Source: Artemisia argyi
Taxonomy: Eukaryota > Streptophyta > Magnoliopsida > Asterales > Asteraceae
Assembly: GCA_030686995.1 (NCBI GenBank)
Contig: CM060692.1
Coordinates: forward strand, 9,715,465-9,779,464
Direction: 5' to 3'
Length of the DNA: 64,000 nucleotides
This document shows positions 1 through 10,025 of the stretch, piece after piece. Positions within the stretch are counted from its first letter, which is position 1; each line of letters opens with the position of its first letter. Both the position numbers and the translations under genes were made by a program. Below the pieces are notes generated by a model. It was not told the DNA's origin, did no database searches, and was given only the letters and a program-made list of their open reading frames with translations.

Positions 1-303
1 CTACTAATTAACGTATAGTTGGTACACACTTTAAAGGTAAGCATCATATAAATTTGTCTGGAGATAGACGAAGAACAACCAACGGGCGGGCTTCGGAAGC
101 CCTCTTTCATATTTAAAAGTCAAAAAGATCATGTCTTCTAAATATAAATACTTACACCACTAAGAACACCATTAACAATTGTTCAAATCTCTCATTAACT
201 AATACCATCAAAATAATAGTTAAGCTCCCATCTTTAAAAAAAATTCCGTTAAGTAACACCATTAAAAAAATAATTATAAGTCATGGGCGGGCTTCGAAAT
301 CTA

Positions 304-353
<50 letters not shown>
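304..353. repeat. (TA)n microsatellite
   Basis: About 50 bp of uninterrupted TA dinucleotides. The open frame across it encodes only Ile-Tyr repeats and is not a gene. Confidence 0.95.
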
Positions 354-357
<4 letters not shown>

Positions 358-500
358 TGGAGTTCTCGCAGTTCCCGCACTTAACAGTTTTCTGAAAATA
401 AAACCATTTTGCATCGATCTGTTGCACTTAACAGGTTTTTCTATGAAAATGTATGTTATGCATGTATGTGTATTAAGGTGTATGTAAGAAAACATACATG

Positions 501-501
<1 letters not shown>

Positions 502-577
<76 letters not shown>
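502..577. repeat. (TA)n microsatellite
   Basis: About 75 bp of pure TA repeats, the second such tract within 200 bp. Length is likely variable between individuals. Confidence 0.95.
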
Positions 578-580
<3 letters not shown>

Positions 581-1439
581 CTTCAATATTTTTTATAAAA
601 CCGTACGTAAGTCAAAAGTATATCAATATTGGGCTTGTTTGTTCGTTATCGAGAGGCCTTTTTGTCAGTATTTTTTTTATTCAAGAAACCGGTAGGTATC
701 TGTTAGGTATTTGGCTAATAAAGTTTGTTATATAAAAAGATTGTAAATATTAAGAAGTTCAGGGTGTGTTTTGTAAGTTTTCTTTTTCTTTTTCTAATAT
801 TTTACTACTCATAGGTCGAGACTTATGTGTCTTGTAAGTTTTTTGTTTTTTTTGTTTTTTTTTAAAGAAGTACAGGGTGTGTTTTGTAATTTTTTACTGG
901 TAACTATGTTACCCCATAATATATATAGTGAATACACATTTAGCCTAATAAAAAACAGTTGTTCCCATCCAAATTGGTTCTCAGTTCTCACCTTCTCCAT
1001 AACAAAAGTCAACAGCCGCATATATCTTGACCTTAAACGAACGGTCAGTTTTCTAATTTTACTCCAAATCCATATCAACAAATTTTGACCCAGTTTAATT
1101 AAGCAATCATATCCTTGTTAACTTTACCGAAGTTAATTATGATGTGAAGAATATCCGGCGGCGGAAACAACCATGTGCACCGGAGACAACCATATTCACT
1201 ATATGAGTTGTAGGATGGTAACAACTAACAACAGAGATCTTTGAGGAACATGACAAGGTGTATTTTAGGATATATTTGAGGGGTAATCATAAACCCAGAT
1301 CACATTAATTACTTAAAAGATCATAACAAAAAACGACATATTACACCGAACAAGCATCAACACGCATACTTTAAGTTAAAACATCAGTAACTGCTAAGCT
1401 GCTAGCACAAAACCTGGCATTGGAAAAAAAGATTACGTA

Positions 1440-1703
1440 CTAAACCTTGCCACGAAGGTTAGCAAAATACTCTTTTGGATTAGCTTCAAACGCATCCCGT
1501 TTTATCATCTCTGTAGGTTTCCCAGGTGCTTTCATCATCTTCGTATCTGTGTTGTCGGAAAGCATTCTGGAGATACCCCAAGCAGCTGCGCCTACAGCGG
1601 CAATTGTAGAAACTGCCCCGACCACAGTACTTGACTTTTGCTTGCGTTCCTGTTCCTCTTGGTTAGTCCCATTAGTTCTAGAGGTGCTTTCGGCAGCACC
1701 CAT
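1440..1703 (-). CDS. Small acylated or membrane-anchored plant protein of unknown function
   Basis: This 87-residue protein is the only plausible host gene in the window. It begins Met-Gly-Ala-Ala-Glu-Ser, which fits the N-myristoylation pattern (Gly2 with Ser at position 6). A charged Gln/Glu/Lys stretch follows, then an Ala/Gly/Val-rich hydrophobic segment at about residues 27-44 that could span or lie on a membrane. The C-terminal third is basic and holds MMKAPG, FEANPKEYF and LRGKV, a style I associate with short uncharacterised eudicot proteins. A TATATATA box lies about 85-90 bp upstream of the ATG. No intron is needed. The function is unknown and no family name is claimed; it could still be a chance ORF, but the composition and promoter argue against that. 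Confidence 0.65.
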   Translation of the reverse strand: MGAAESTSRTNGTNQEEQERKQKSSTVVGAVSTIAAVGAAAWGISRMLSDNTDTKMMKAPGKPTEMIKRDAFEANPKEYFANLRGKV

Positions 1704-1786
1704 GTTTATGTTTCTTAAATTTTAGGGCTAAAAGTTAGAAATGGTATGTTAAAGAAGGTTGCTTAGAAACTAGAACTAATCTGGCC

Positions 1787-1795
1787 TATATATAA
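1787..1795 (-). promoter_or_regulatory. TATA box of the small gene
   Basis: TATATATAG on the minus strand, 84-92 bp before the ATG at 1703. This would put transcription start near 1757 and give a leader of about 55 nt. Confidence 0.5.
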
Positions 1796-1803
1796 TGGTA
1801 TAG

Positions 1804-2082
1804 AAATTGAGTACCGACCATTGATACGCACATGCTCCGTATTATTTTTTAATTACACTCGACACTTTTCTTTCCCACTAAGTCTTTGCCTTTATCCTAT
1901 TCTAACTTTTTTTTGAACATATCCTATTCTAACTTACCACTAAGTAAACTGCAAAAATCGTCTTATGGTTTGGTCAAAAATAAATGTTTAGTCCTCATTT
2001 CCCAAAAGTGCACCAAACGTCCATGTGGAACTTCAGTGCAGTTTTAGTCCCTGTTTAAACTGAAATAACTAAACCCTCGTCT
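1804..2082. other. Intergenic sequence, nothing recognised
   Basis: Non-coding DNA between the small gene and the CACTA-like terminus. It holds a short local duplication of atcctattctaactt near 1895-1935. Confidence 0.4.
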
Positions 2083-2335
2083 CACTACAACAAATTTGTC
2101 ATTTATACCATGTTTTTTCTTCGCATTTTATAAACCGTCAACTTTTTTTTTTTTTTTTTTATTTAATAGCCACACTTAAGGGCGAGAATAATTGATTCAA
2201 AATCTTCACACTTAAAAAGTGAGAAGAATTTTAATATCGCAATTAAAAGTATGAAAAGTTGTTTCAAAATAAAACTTTTCACATTTAAAAGTGTGAAAAA
2301 TCAAAATCATCACACTTAAAAGTGTGAAGAAAAAA
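2083..2335 (+). mobile_element. CACTA-like transposon terminus with subterminal palindromes
   Basis: The segment starts CACTACAACAAAT, which matches the terminal style of plant CACTA (En/Spm, CMC) elements. It continues with a poly-T run (about 2140-2160) and repeated subterminal motifs built on CACACTTAAAAGTGTG, at about 2172, 2207, 2280 and 2310; the last two are near-perfect palindromes. Repeated subterminal motifs are characteristic of CACTA elements. I did not find the opposite terminus or a transposase, so this is an end fragment or a miniature derivative. The right limit is approximate. Confidence 0.45.
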
Positions 2336-2386
2336 GAGGACTTAATGCAAAGGATGGAAGGAAGAATGGTGTTTTAGAAAAGGATA

Positions 2387-3252
2387 ATGGAGGGAGACGA
2401 CAAACAGATTTTGACAGAGTTATGGAAGAGATGTCTACAACCTTTTTCTTTTCGAGTTTCCCAGAGTCCTGTGATTCAAAAGATCTATGGCTCTTGTTCA
2501 CGAAACATGGTTGGGTGGTCGACGTCTATGTTGCTGGAAAAAGAACAAAGATGGGAACTAGATTTGCTTTTGTGAGATTAAAAAAGGTGATTAATGTGAT
2601 CGCACTAGAAAAACAGTTGCAGAAAATTAAAATTGGGAATTCAAATGTTATCATTAACATTGCTAGGTATGACAAAAATCACATGGCATTGTACATGCAT
2701 AACTCTCGAACTCACCCTCCCCAACAGTTGGAGTATATTAAAAGCTGAAAAAACACTAATCTATAAGAAGATAAAAAAATCTTTCAAAGATGTTGTGTTG
2801 GGGGCTCCCGGTAACAAAGCTCCGCTGGTCGAATCTATGCATGAAAAAAAATACATGAATTCCAAATTCATCAAGATGTTATGGAGAGTTGGGAGAAATG
2901 TTTGGTGGGAAAAGTTCATAATCTGGATTTATTGCAGAATATATGCTCACTCCTCAAGGCATAAAGTATTGGTGAATTATCAATCAGTTATCTTGGAGGG
3001 TTGTCCATTCTCATCAGACTACCTTCAAAAGAGTTTGCTGCATCAATACTGGACAATAAACGAGAAATGTTAAATAGATGGTTTGAAGATATTAGACCTT
3101 GGCAAGAAAACACTACAACAGGTAGATTGGTGCGCATAAAACTTGAAGGGATCCCAGTACACGGGAGGAGAATGGATATCGTGGAGAAAATTATGGGAGA
3201 TCTTGGAAGAATTTTAGAGAATGATATCATCGACAATGAAGATATCATCTAA
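2387..3252 (+). pseudogene. LINE (L1-type) ORF1 remnant with an RRM domain
   Basis: Two fragments of one LINE ORF1 lie in line. The first (2422-2748, 108 codons) has the RNA-recognition fold seen in plant L1 ORF1 proteins: an SSFPESCDSKDLW start, GWVVDVYVA as the RNP2-like strand region, and TRFAFVRL matching RNP1. The second (3001-3252, 83 codons) carries LIRLPSKEFA and the Trp-Phe-Glu-Asp-Ile-Arg-Pro-Trp motif followed by KLEGIPVHG, typical of the region just after the RRM. The stretch between them has several stops and frame changes. No endonuclease or reverse transcriptase follows, so this is a dead 5' fragment. The family call is from pattern recognition. Confidence 0.65.
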
Positions 3253-4063
3253 AATTCAATTGGTGGAATTATTTTCACTTATGAGATGAAAGATCTTAGC
3301 AGAAGTGTCAAGGTTAAAATCAACAAGAAACTCTTCGAGGTCAAAGTATCAGAAGATGTTTCTTATCCTATGGTTTCGAGACCTTCCTTTTCCAGTAGTA
3401 TCTATTGAGGCAACATTGTCAAGATCTCCTAATGTTTTAATGATGGCAAATAAACCTTCGAAACACATAAAATAACAAACGGTAGCCAAAATTCCCCGAA
3501 TCCATATCTATTCCTGGCGTGCTGGTCACGGGTTGATGCGTGGCTGACGCGCCAGGCTACTGTATGGTTCGGGATGAATTTTGAAAGTTGGCTTTCCCCT
3601 TACCCGAAAAATGTGGATCTTTCAATGCAGGTATGAACATGTTATGTGTTTAATTGAGAACACTCGAAATGAGTTTTGGGATTAGAGAGATCCAACTTTT
3701 TAAATACCCGTTTTCGGGAAAACACCAACTCATGTTTTCTAACTCTTGCCTCTAGCCAAGGCTTTTCTAAACTTAGGGAGCTTATATAATTCACGTAACT
3801 CACATGAAAGCATCCATATGCTCATATCCCATGCTTACGTCTTCTCTAATAACGTAACGGGTTTACTCCCTTATTGGTCAAACTAAGTCAAAGGTCACTT
3901 TGCGTAAACGCATCCTTTCCCAATTGAGTTATGCTTTACATCATGGCAAAGCATTTGGCTTGTTTGTACCAAGGTGTTAGTTGAGAATGCTGAGTCGTGA
4001 AAAGTAAAGAGTTATGAAACTATTGATTCTCGACGTTGTGTTACTTGGAATTATAAGTAACCT
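3253..4063. other. Unassigned non-coding DNA
   Basis: No ORF, terminal repeat or RNA gene is recognised. The segment between about 3520 and 3565 contains cgtgctggtcacgggttgatgc-like GC-rich text, but with no partner copy that I could find. Confidence 0.35.
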
Positions 4064-4754
4064 ATGATTTTCTCAACTCATAATCTAAATTGTCTAAACC
4101 TTTTCTTCCTAAGGAAAATTAGATTATCTCTTAATTTTTTTCTTATTTACCATCCTAATCTCATTTCACTAAAGATAAACCACCAAATCTCCCACAATCC
4201 TTCCCAAAAATCCTCTTCCAACAACCTCTTACATATTCCCTTACACCTACAATGTGTACTATTGTCCCTTCATAAACTCCCACACAAGATTCCCCTCACT
4301 TTATACATTTACCATACACCTTTCTCATACACACATACATACACTTTCCTATGCACACATACACTCTTTTCTAGACACACACATCCTTACACACACATAC
4401 TCACATACACATACCTTTACATTCAAAATACACACACTTCACTCACATACCTCTCTTCACACACACAAGGCTCCCCATCACATCCTCCTTACATATTCCT
4501 TACACATACAACTCACTCCCTATACACATCCCATCTCTACAACATATTCCTTATACTCCCAACACCTTTACATTTAAATTTACACACACTACTCACAACC
4601 ATCTCACTCTCTACACACACTAGGCTCCCCATCACATCCATTCTTACATATTCCCTTACACACATCATACCTCTTCACTCTTACGCTATCCAACCTTTAT
4701 TCCCTTACACACTTACACAATCCAACTCATATCTTATATTCCTTACACCCTTTC
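4064..4754. repeat. G-poor, TACACA-rich low-complexity tract
   Basis: The plus strand is almost devoid of G for about 680 bp and is rich in CATACACA, CTTACACAC and CCTTAC units, with an imperfect repeat: the text around aaggctccccatcacatcc near 4466 recurs near 4621. The 239-codon open frame across it encodes only Ser/Thr/His/Leu/Tyr-rich low complexity and is rejected as a gene. Confidence 0.6.
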
Positions 4755-5055
4755 TGATGAGGCGAAATTTGTTACGCTTTTAAGGGGTCATTTAAGCCTT
4801 AAGTTGTGAAAATATGATAAATTATTACCCTAAATCATTCCTTTTGTCATTTTAGGTACTTTGGAGAAGAATTCTGGAAAACATAGTATTTTGGATATTT
4901 TTGGAGCATAAAGTGAAGAAAACGACAAAGTCAAGAATCCAAGCTGGAAATTACACTTGACGGCGTCACCTGTTCCTAAGGGACAGTGTCAACCTTTGTG
5001 ACAAGAGCTGGAAATTACTTTTACACTTGACGCGCCAAAAGACTTTTAGGCATTA
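4755..5055 (+). mobile_element. Element B 5' LTR, first segment
   Basis: Starts TGATGAGGCGAAA, homologous to the starts of the LTRs of element A (TGATAAGGC) and, in reverse, element C. It is interrupted after 300 bp by element A, whose CATTA duplication flanks both sides. The LTR resumes at 11610 and again at 37089. Confidence 0.8.
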
Positions 5056-6633
5056 TGATAAGGCAAAAAATGAACCGTTTTTAGGGGGTCATTTTAGCCC
5101 GAATTCGAATTTATTTGATCAAATATTGCCCTAAATTGTTCCTTTTGTCATTTTAGGTACTTTTGGAGTGAATTCTGGAAAAGGAAGCATTTTGGACGTT
5201 TTTGGAGCATAAAAGTGAAGAAAACGGCAAATTCTTAATTTTCCTTGCTGGGAACAGTACCCGACGGCGTCACAAGCTTCTTCATTACGGCGTCAAGAGT
5301 AATACAAGAGGTGGAAGTGGATAAAGTACGTGACGGTCCAGTAAGTTCATGACGGCGTCAAGCTAGGCCATCACGTGTACCTGAAGGCGTCACGTAGGCC
5401 GTCACGTGTTAACCTGTCAAAACTTGCGCGCGGAGTAGCTGACACCGTTTTGGCCATAACTTTTGCATACGATCTCGGATTTGAGCGATTCAAAAAAGAA
5501 AACGATCGGGATGAAAAGATCTACAATTTGGTGAAAAAGGCTTCTTGACGGCGTCAAGAGTAACAGGCTGACGCCGTCAAGATGGGCCGACAGAAAATTA
5601 GCCTATAAATATAACATCATAACTTCACTTTTTGTAAGCCCTAAACCCTAAGGTCGATTCCTGGGTTTAGGTGGGTGTTTTTCCAGCAACTTAGAGGGCT
5701 TCAATCACTCCATAAACATCATGTATTGGTTTAATGATTCTATCTCAATTATTTTTTCCATTATCATATTTGTTTGCTCTTCTTTGATGATGATTTGCTA
5801 ATTCACCTTATGTCTACTTATGATTGTGTGAAACTTGTATATAATTGATTAGATCTTATTGATACCTTGTTGATGTTTGTGTCTATCTTCATCAATTAGG
5901 GTGTGACACTTCGATAGGTCTAATTGGTTTAGTTTATAATTCTTGATTCCTATTGTCTCTTGTTTGGTTGATTGTATTCGATGTTAGGCTTAAGAAAACT
6001 GGCAGACTTCCAAAGGGTAACATGCTTGAACGTCTTAAGAAACATGAACCGATGTGTACTAGGTTTTTATGGTTGTATTTAATGCATGAGCGAATTCTAG
6101 TGATCCCATGTTAGGAGCTTCTTCGCCGGCTCAACATAGGAGTGAAGTATGAGCTTATAGAATTGGGGAAGTAAGTACGCCACCCCATGAATGGTATTAA
6201 GGAATACAACCCGTCAATTAAAACAAGGTGTGACAATTCAATTGGTAGAATTGGATAGCTAGCAAGGAGTAACATATCATAGGTAGACATGCTTCACATC
6301 CCTTGTAGAACCTTAGTTTAGTTTTCTTGCACATTAGTTTAATTAGTAGCTTTTGGGTTAGTTAATTAGCAACTAATTCCCCCCTTCTTCCAAAACCCGA
6401 GATTTTCACTTGCTTTTCATAAAATATAAAAACACAAAAAGAATCATCCCTCACATCTAGACCTAGTTAGATTAATTTCAATCCTAACGACACTATTCCT
6501 GAGTTGAACGATCAATCCCCCGGTACTTGTCACTATACTATACTACAACGATCAGGTACACTGCCTGGTGGGGGTTGTAAGCTTCTCGAGATCCCTCGAG
6601 AGGTAAAACCTGTTGCGATTCCCACGCATATCA
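5056..6633 (+). repeat. Element A 5' LTR
   Basis: 1578 bp, starts TGATAAGG and ends GCATATCA. It contains several TGACG(G/C)CGTCA dyads (about 5190-5580), a TATAAATA box at 5604-5611, and a telomere-repeat-like ccctaaaccctaa just downstream. Confidence 0.92.
5546..5611 (+). promoter_or_regulatory. Dyad pair plus TATA box of element A
   Basis: Two 11-bp near-palindromes, TGACGGCGTCA (5546-5556) and TGACGCCGTCA (5569-5579), lie 23 bp apart start to start, followed 25 bp later by TATAAATA. The same block is present in the 3' LTR near 10516-10581, where the second dyad is altered to TGACACCGTCA. The position immediately upstream of the TATA box suggests transcription-factor binding sites. Confidence 0.65.
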
Positions 6634-6640
6634 AAGTTTT

Positions 6641-6658
6641 TGGCGCCGCAGCCCGGGG
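6641..6658 (+). other. Element A primer binding site (tRNA-Asp type)
   Basis: TGGCGCCGCAGCCCGGGG begins 7 bp after the LTR end. It resembles the complement of the 3' end of tRNA-Asp used by Athila-like elements, with a few mismatches. Confidence 0.75.
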
Positions 6659-6809
6659 TATAATTATTGTTTAGGTTGAAATTTATTTTGATTAGGTCTA
6701 CTCATTAGATTCCTTTTTAGTGAGATTTTTATTTTCTTTTTATTTGCTTTCTTGTAGTCTATCTTTTTCTTTGTGCCCTCTGTTTGTAAAACCATTTTCA
6801 CTTGTCACT

Positions 6810-7757
6810 ATGGCAGATGAAATTCCATTTAGATCACTGACAATAGAGGAACAACTATATTTCACTAATAGATATGCTTCCTATCATTCCAATGATTTTT
6901 TGTGTGATCTTTATGACATCCAAGAGGAGTTGGGGGTAAAGTTAGATGGGTTTGATGAATTATATGCATGTGTGATTTCTATTAGACGATCATTATCAGG
7001 ATCAGTTCCTTTTAGTCAGACCCGTTGGATGAATTTTGAGAAAAGTTTCCTAACCATGACCCATAAGCTTGACGAATTGGTGGGTTCGTATGAGCAAGAT
7101 GACCTAGTTTCTAAGAACATGAACTTAGAATCAAACCAAGATTTTGAGATGGTTAGTGTTGAACTACCTAGTTGCATGAGCGGGATAGATTTCACCAAAA
7201 CATACGACACACGTGAATTTAGAGTTGAGCCACCTAGTTGCATGTCATGGTTAGGCACTACCATAATACAAGATGAACACATAGGTGATATTGATGTGAT
7301 GGAAGAGATAGTAGAAAACCCAAGCCTACTAAGTACCCCACAAGTCCTACCATCATTTGAGGCATACACACCGCCCGTGACTTACCCGGAAGAAGTAGAA
7401 GAGACTATAGGAACCCCAATAGAAGTAGAACCCTTGGACCAGGCACTACTTGAGGATATAGGTTTGAATACTTGTAGTGATAACCTTACTCCTAGTTCTA
7501 GGGAATATCCTAGTGTTGATGAACCGGAACCTCAACATTTACACAACTTTTCATCCTTAGATATACATCTAGGAGACAAAAGAGGAACCGACCCACCCAT
7601 CAACCAATATTATCCGGGTAGTTTTAGGATGAAGGAAGCAATTCACTCACCCCCTTCACCTCACGTGACATATTTCCACCCTAAGGGTGTGTATCGCTAC
7701 TTTCACCCGCACTTAATTCTAAGTGTAGGGAAAACCTCCCCTATTTCCGTTAAATAA
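6810..7757 (+). CDS. Element A 315-aa ORF, function unknown
   Basis: I start this at the ATG at 6810 (Met-Ala-Asp-Glu-Ile); the frame is open further upstream, but only through a hydrophobic leader lacking an ATG. The protein is acidic and has no gag, zinc-knuckle, protease, RT or integrase motif. Residues about 20-120 look globular and may be helical (residues such as EEQLYFTNRY, DELYACVISIRRSL). Two copies of a unit built on VE(L/P)PSCMS lie in the middle, followed by a Pro/Glu-rich acidic linker and a C-terminal tail that is rich in His, Pro and Tyr. It occupies the place gag would take, directly after the primer site. A GAGTC/GACTC hairpin follows the stop within 6 nt. I do not recognise the family; related copies in the genome would show whether it is under selection. 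Confidence 0.6.
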   Translation: MADEIPFRSLTIEEQLYFTNRYASYHSNDFLCDLYDIQEELGVKLDGFDELYACVISIRRSLSGSVPFSQTRWMNFEKSFLTMTHKLDELVGSYEQDDLVSKNMNLESNQDFEMVSVELPSCMSGIDFTKTYDTREFRVEPPSCMSWLGTTIIQDEHIGDIDVMEEIVENPSLLSTPQVLPSFEAYTPPVTYPEEVEETIGTPIEVEPLDQALLEDIGLNTCSDNLTPSSREYPSVDEPEPQHLHNFSSLDIHLGDKRGTDPPINQYYPGSFRMKEAIHSPPSPHVTYFHPKGVYRYFHPHLILSVGKTSPISVK

Positions 7758-7762
7758 GGGTA

Positions 7763-7780
7763 GAGTCAGGCTCGCGACTC
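7763..7780 (+). other. Hairpin just after the element A ORF stop
   Basis: GAGTC-AGGCTCGC-GACTC forms a 5-bp stem. The corresponding place after the pol stop of element D carries CGAGTCA-AGCTAG-TGACTCG, so this module is shared between otherwise different elements. Confidence 0.5.
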
Positions 7781-9364
7781 GAACAAAAACAAGCGCTTCT
7801 TGGGAGGTAACCCATGTTTTAAATTGTTTGATGTTTTTATTTTATTTGTTTGTTTGTGTCATATATGCTTAATCATAGTTGTTTAATTTTCATGTTTCGA
7901 ATAATTTATGAAAATGCTTTATTTTGTTTTTAACCTCGTCTTAATTGCATATAAAGGTATTTTACAAAAAGATAAGTGTAGGGAAATTTATATTTTGTTA
8001 AAAAGAACTAAATTCGAACATGAAAACTTCACAATTCATGATTAGCATATATTCTATCTTGTTTGTGTGTCAATAATTGTGGATATGTTTTATGAGTTCC
8101 TATTTGTAATTCATTCCACAAGTATCCTATCCTTTTGTTGCTTTGTCTTGTTTCTATTTCTAAGTCTGGAATTACATCTAGTTGTGATTTTTGTTCGGTT
8201 TGATGCTTTGGTTTTTGTGTTTGTTGATTACAGGACAAGAAGATGATTTATATTTCTGGAGGGAAACTTTCAACGTTCATCTTCTTGGAGGGAGATTTAA
8301 CCATGTTCTCACATTATCCACACCGAACGAATCAGGGGAGTATTGGTTTCTTTCATTCTTATTTATTTTTACTTTTACATCTTTTATCTAGAACATTGGG
8401 GACAATGTTCGGTTTAAGTGTAGGGAGGGTATATTAGAAACTATTACTCCACTTGGTTTTTGTTTTGTTTGATAGTGAATGTGTAATAAAACTGAGAGAA
8501 ATATTTGTTAGGGCAATTTTAGCACCAAATTTAAATTTTTTTGCAACATGTAGGAGTGAAACTTTAGTCTTAATAAGCGTCTCATGGATAGGAGTTGTAT
8601 GACTAGCACAAAAACCATACCACTCAAAAATTTCCACCCCAAATATGTGAGGTTCGCCCTTAGATCTTTAGGAAAAAGCATTCATTGTTGGTGCTTATGA
8701 GTGTACCGGTAGTATTTAGATTCTAGAACTTGCGTTAGTGATGCATCCCGAGACTGCTAGTGAGACTACATTCGTGTAGTTAGGATTTACTACATGATAA
8801 GAGGCATTAGGATAACCCTTGTTCTACACCTGTAATATAATTACATTGACTTCATAGGTCAAGTAATTCTCCCACACCTTTGCGTTGTAATCATTTTTAG
8901 TACACGATACCCCTAGTACACCCCTCCGAGCCTATCTTTTCGTTTCTAACTTTAAGCATTTTACTTAAAGGAAGAATTTGTTTACAATCCATCCCAAATG
9001 TGCAACTAAATCGCCTTAGCCCTCCTTGTATGCACTCATCTTTAGTGCATTATTGTTAATTGTTTAAACCCTTTGTTAGTTGTCTAATTGATTACATGGT
9101 TGCTGAGTCGAGTCATATCTTGTACATATTGTTTTGGGACAATTGGGACTCATGGGTAAAGTACTTGTGTTATGGAGTAATGGGGAAGAACATCATATAT
9201 TACCCCCATATGTGCGTTAATATTTAAAAGTACTCCAAGTGTTTTGATTATCTTAATACGAGTCATTAGAATTGTTGATTGTAAAGCATGTAAAAGCTCA
9301 AGTGTAGGGAGGAAACGAGCTCCCTTTGATGTATTATTTTGGATGGTAGAGCAAAAGTGTATGC

Positions 9365-9396
<32 letters not shown>

Positions 9397-9985
9397 TCGA
9401 AAAAAAAAAGAAAAAAAAAGGAAGAAAAAAAAATATAGAAAAAGAAAAGAGAAAAACATACGGGCTACGATCCGTTTCTTTTATTTATGTTTAAGTCAAA
9501 TAGTGTCTTGAAAAAAAAAATCCAAAAAGAGTCGTAGTTAGTTCAAGTTGAGTCGAGTCTTGGCTTAGCAACGCCTCATTGTACATGTAGTTAACTAAGA
9601 CAATTGACTTGCCACCAATAAAATATCCATTTATCCAACAAAACCGTGTCTTCCATATCCCCTGCACCTAACGTTATAACCCTTTAAAAGACCTCTTTGA
9701 TAGTTTATCCTAGGTGCTTACGCCAAGTGGTGGAGGTTTGATCCTTTCCCAAGCCTATGGTAATCTATTTGCTATGACAGGTAGAGAGTGATATTTCTTC
9801 ATTTCCAATTATGACATATAAATTTACAACACCCGAGAGATGAGAGTATCCAAATACTTAATGTGAGGTGCTAGTGTATAATTTTCGTGCTTATTTTGAT
9901 TAAGGTGGAACGATCATTTGTTGTAATTACTTTTATATTAGTGTTAGATGACCCCTAACTTGTATTTTTATTAGTGGAAAAGCTC
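7781..9985 (+). other. Element A 3' non-coding region
   Basis: About 2.2 kb without a supported gene. It is homologous, in reverse orientation, to the 3' region of element C (about 40010-42370), including the same stretch near 8640-8830 / 41160-41320 and the same A-rich tract. This shows that A and C share their 3' halves. The open frames here are short and unconserved between the two copies. Confidence 0.7.
9364..9431 (+). repeat. A-rich tract in element A
   Basis: Nearly uninterrupted A with scattered G. The equivalent place in element C is a pure T run (40519-40574 on the plus strand), so the tract is an ancestral feature of the family rather than a poly(A) tail. Confidence 0.8.
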
Positions 9986-10025
9986 ATTTGCTTGAGGACA
10001 AGCAAATCCCAAGTGTAGGGATATA
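9986..10025 (+). other. Hairpin and polypurine-like tract before the element A 3' LTR
   Basis: ATTTGCTTG-AGGA-CAAGCAAAT (9986-10007) is a perfect 9-bp stem with a 4-nt loop. It is followed by AAGTGTAGGGATATA (10011-10025), the presumed plus-strand primer, then the LTR. The same hairpin occurs in element C at 39989-40010. Confidence 0.7.

Larger units (their letters stand above)
1..1439. other. AT-rich flank without a supported gene
   Basis: No coding region stands out here. The short open frames on both strands lie in TA microsatellites or T-rich DNA. A motif reading gggcgggcttcg occurs twice (about 84 and 285), suggesting a short dispersed repeat. I see no terminal repeats or target-site duplications. 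Confidence 0.5.

Noticed and set aside
498..695. Ile-Tyr repeat ORF
   Set aside because: It is a translated TA microsatellite.
4064..4783. A 239-codon open frame
   Set aside because: It spans low-complexity TACACA sequence and enters the LTR of element B; the composition is only Ser, Thr, His, Leu and Tyr repeats.
5638..5652. Interstitial telomere
   Set aside because: ccctaaaccctaa is only about two units inside an LTR; treated as a telobox-like motif instead.
8029..8637. Short ORFs in the element A 3' region
   Set aside because: The homologous region of element C does not keep these frames.
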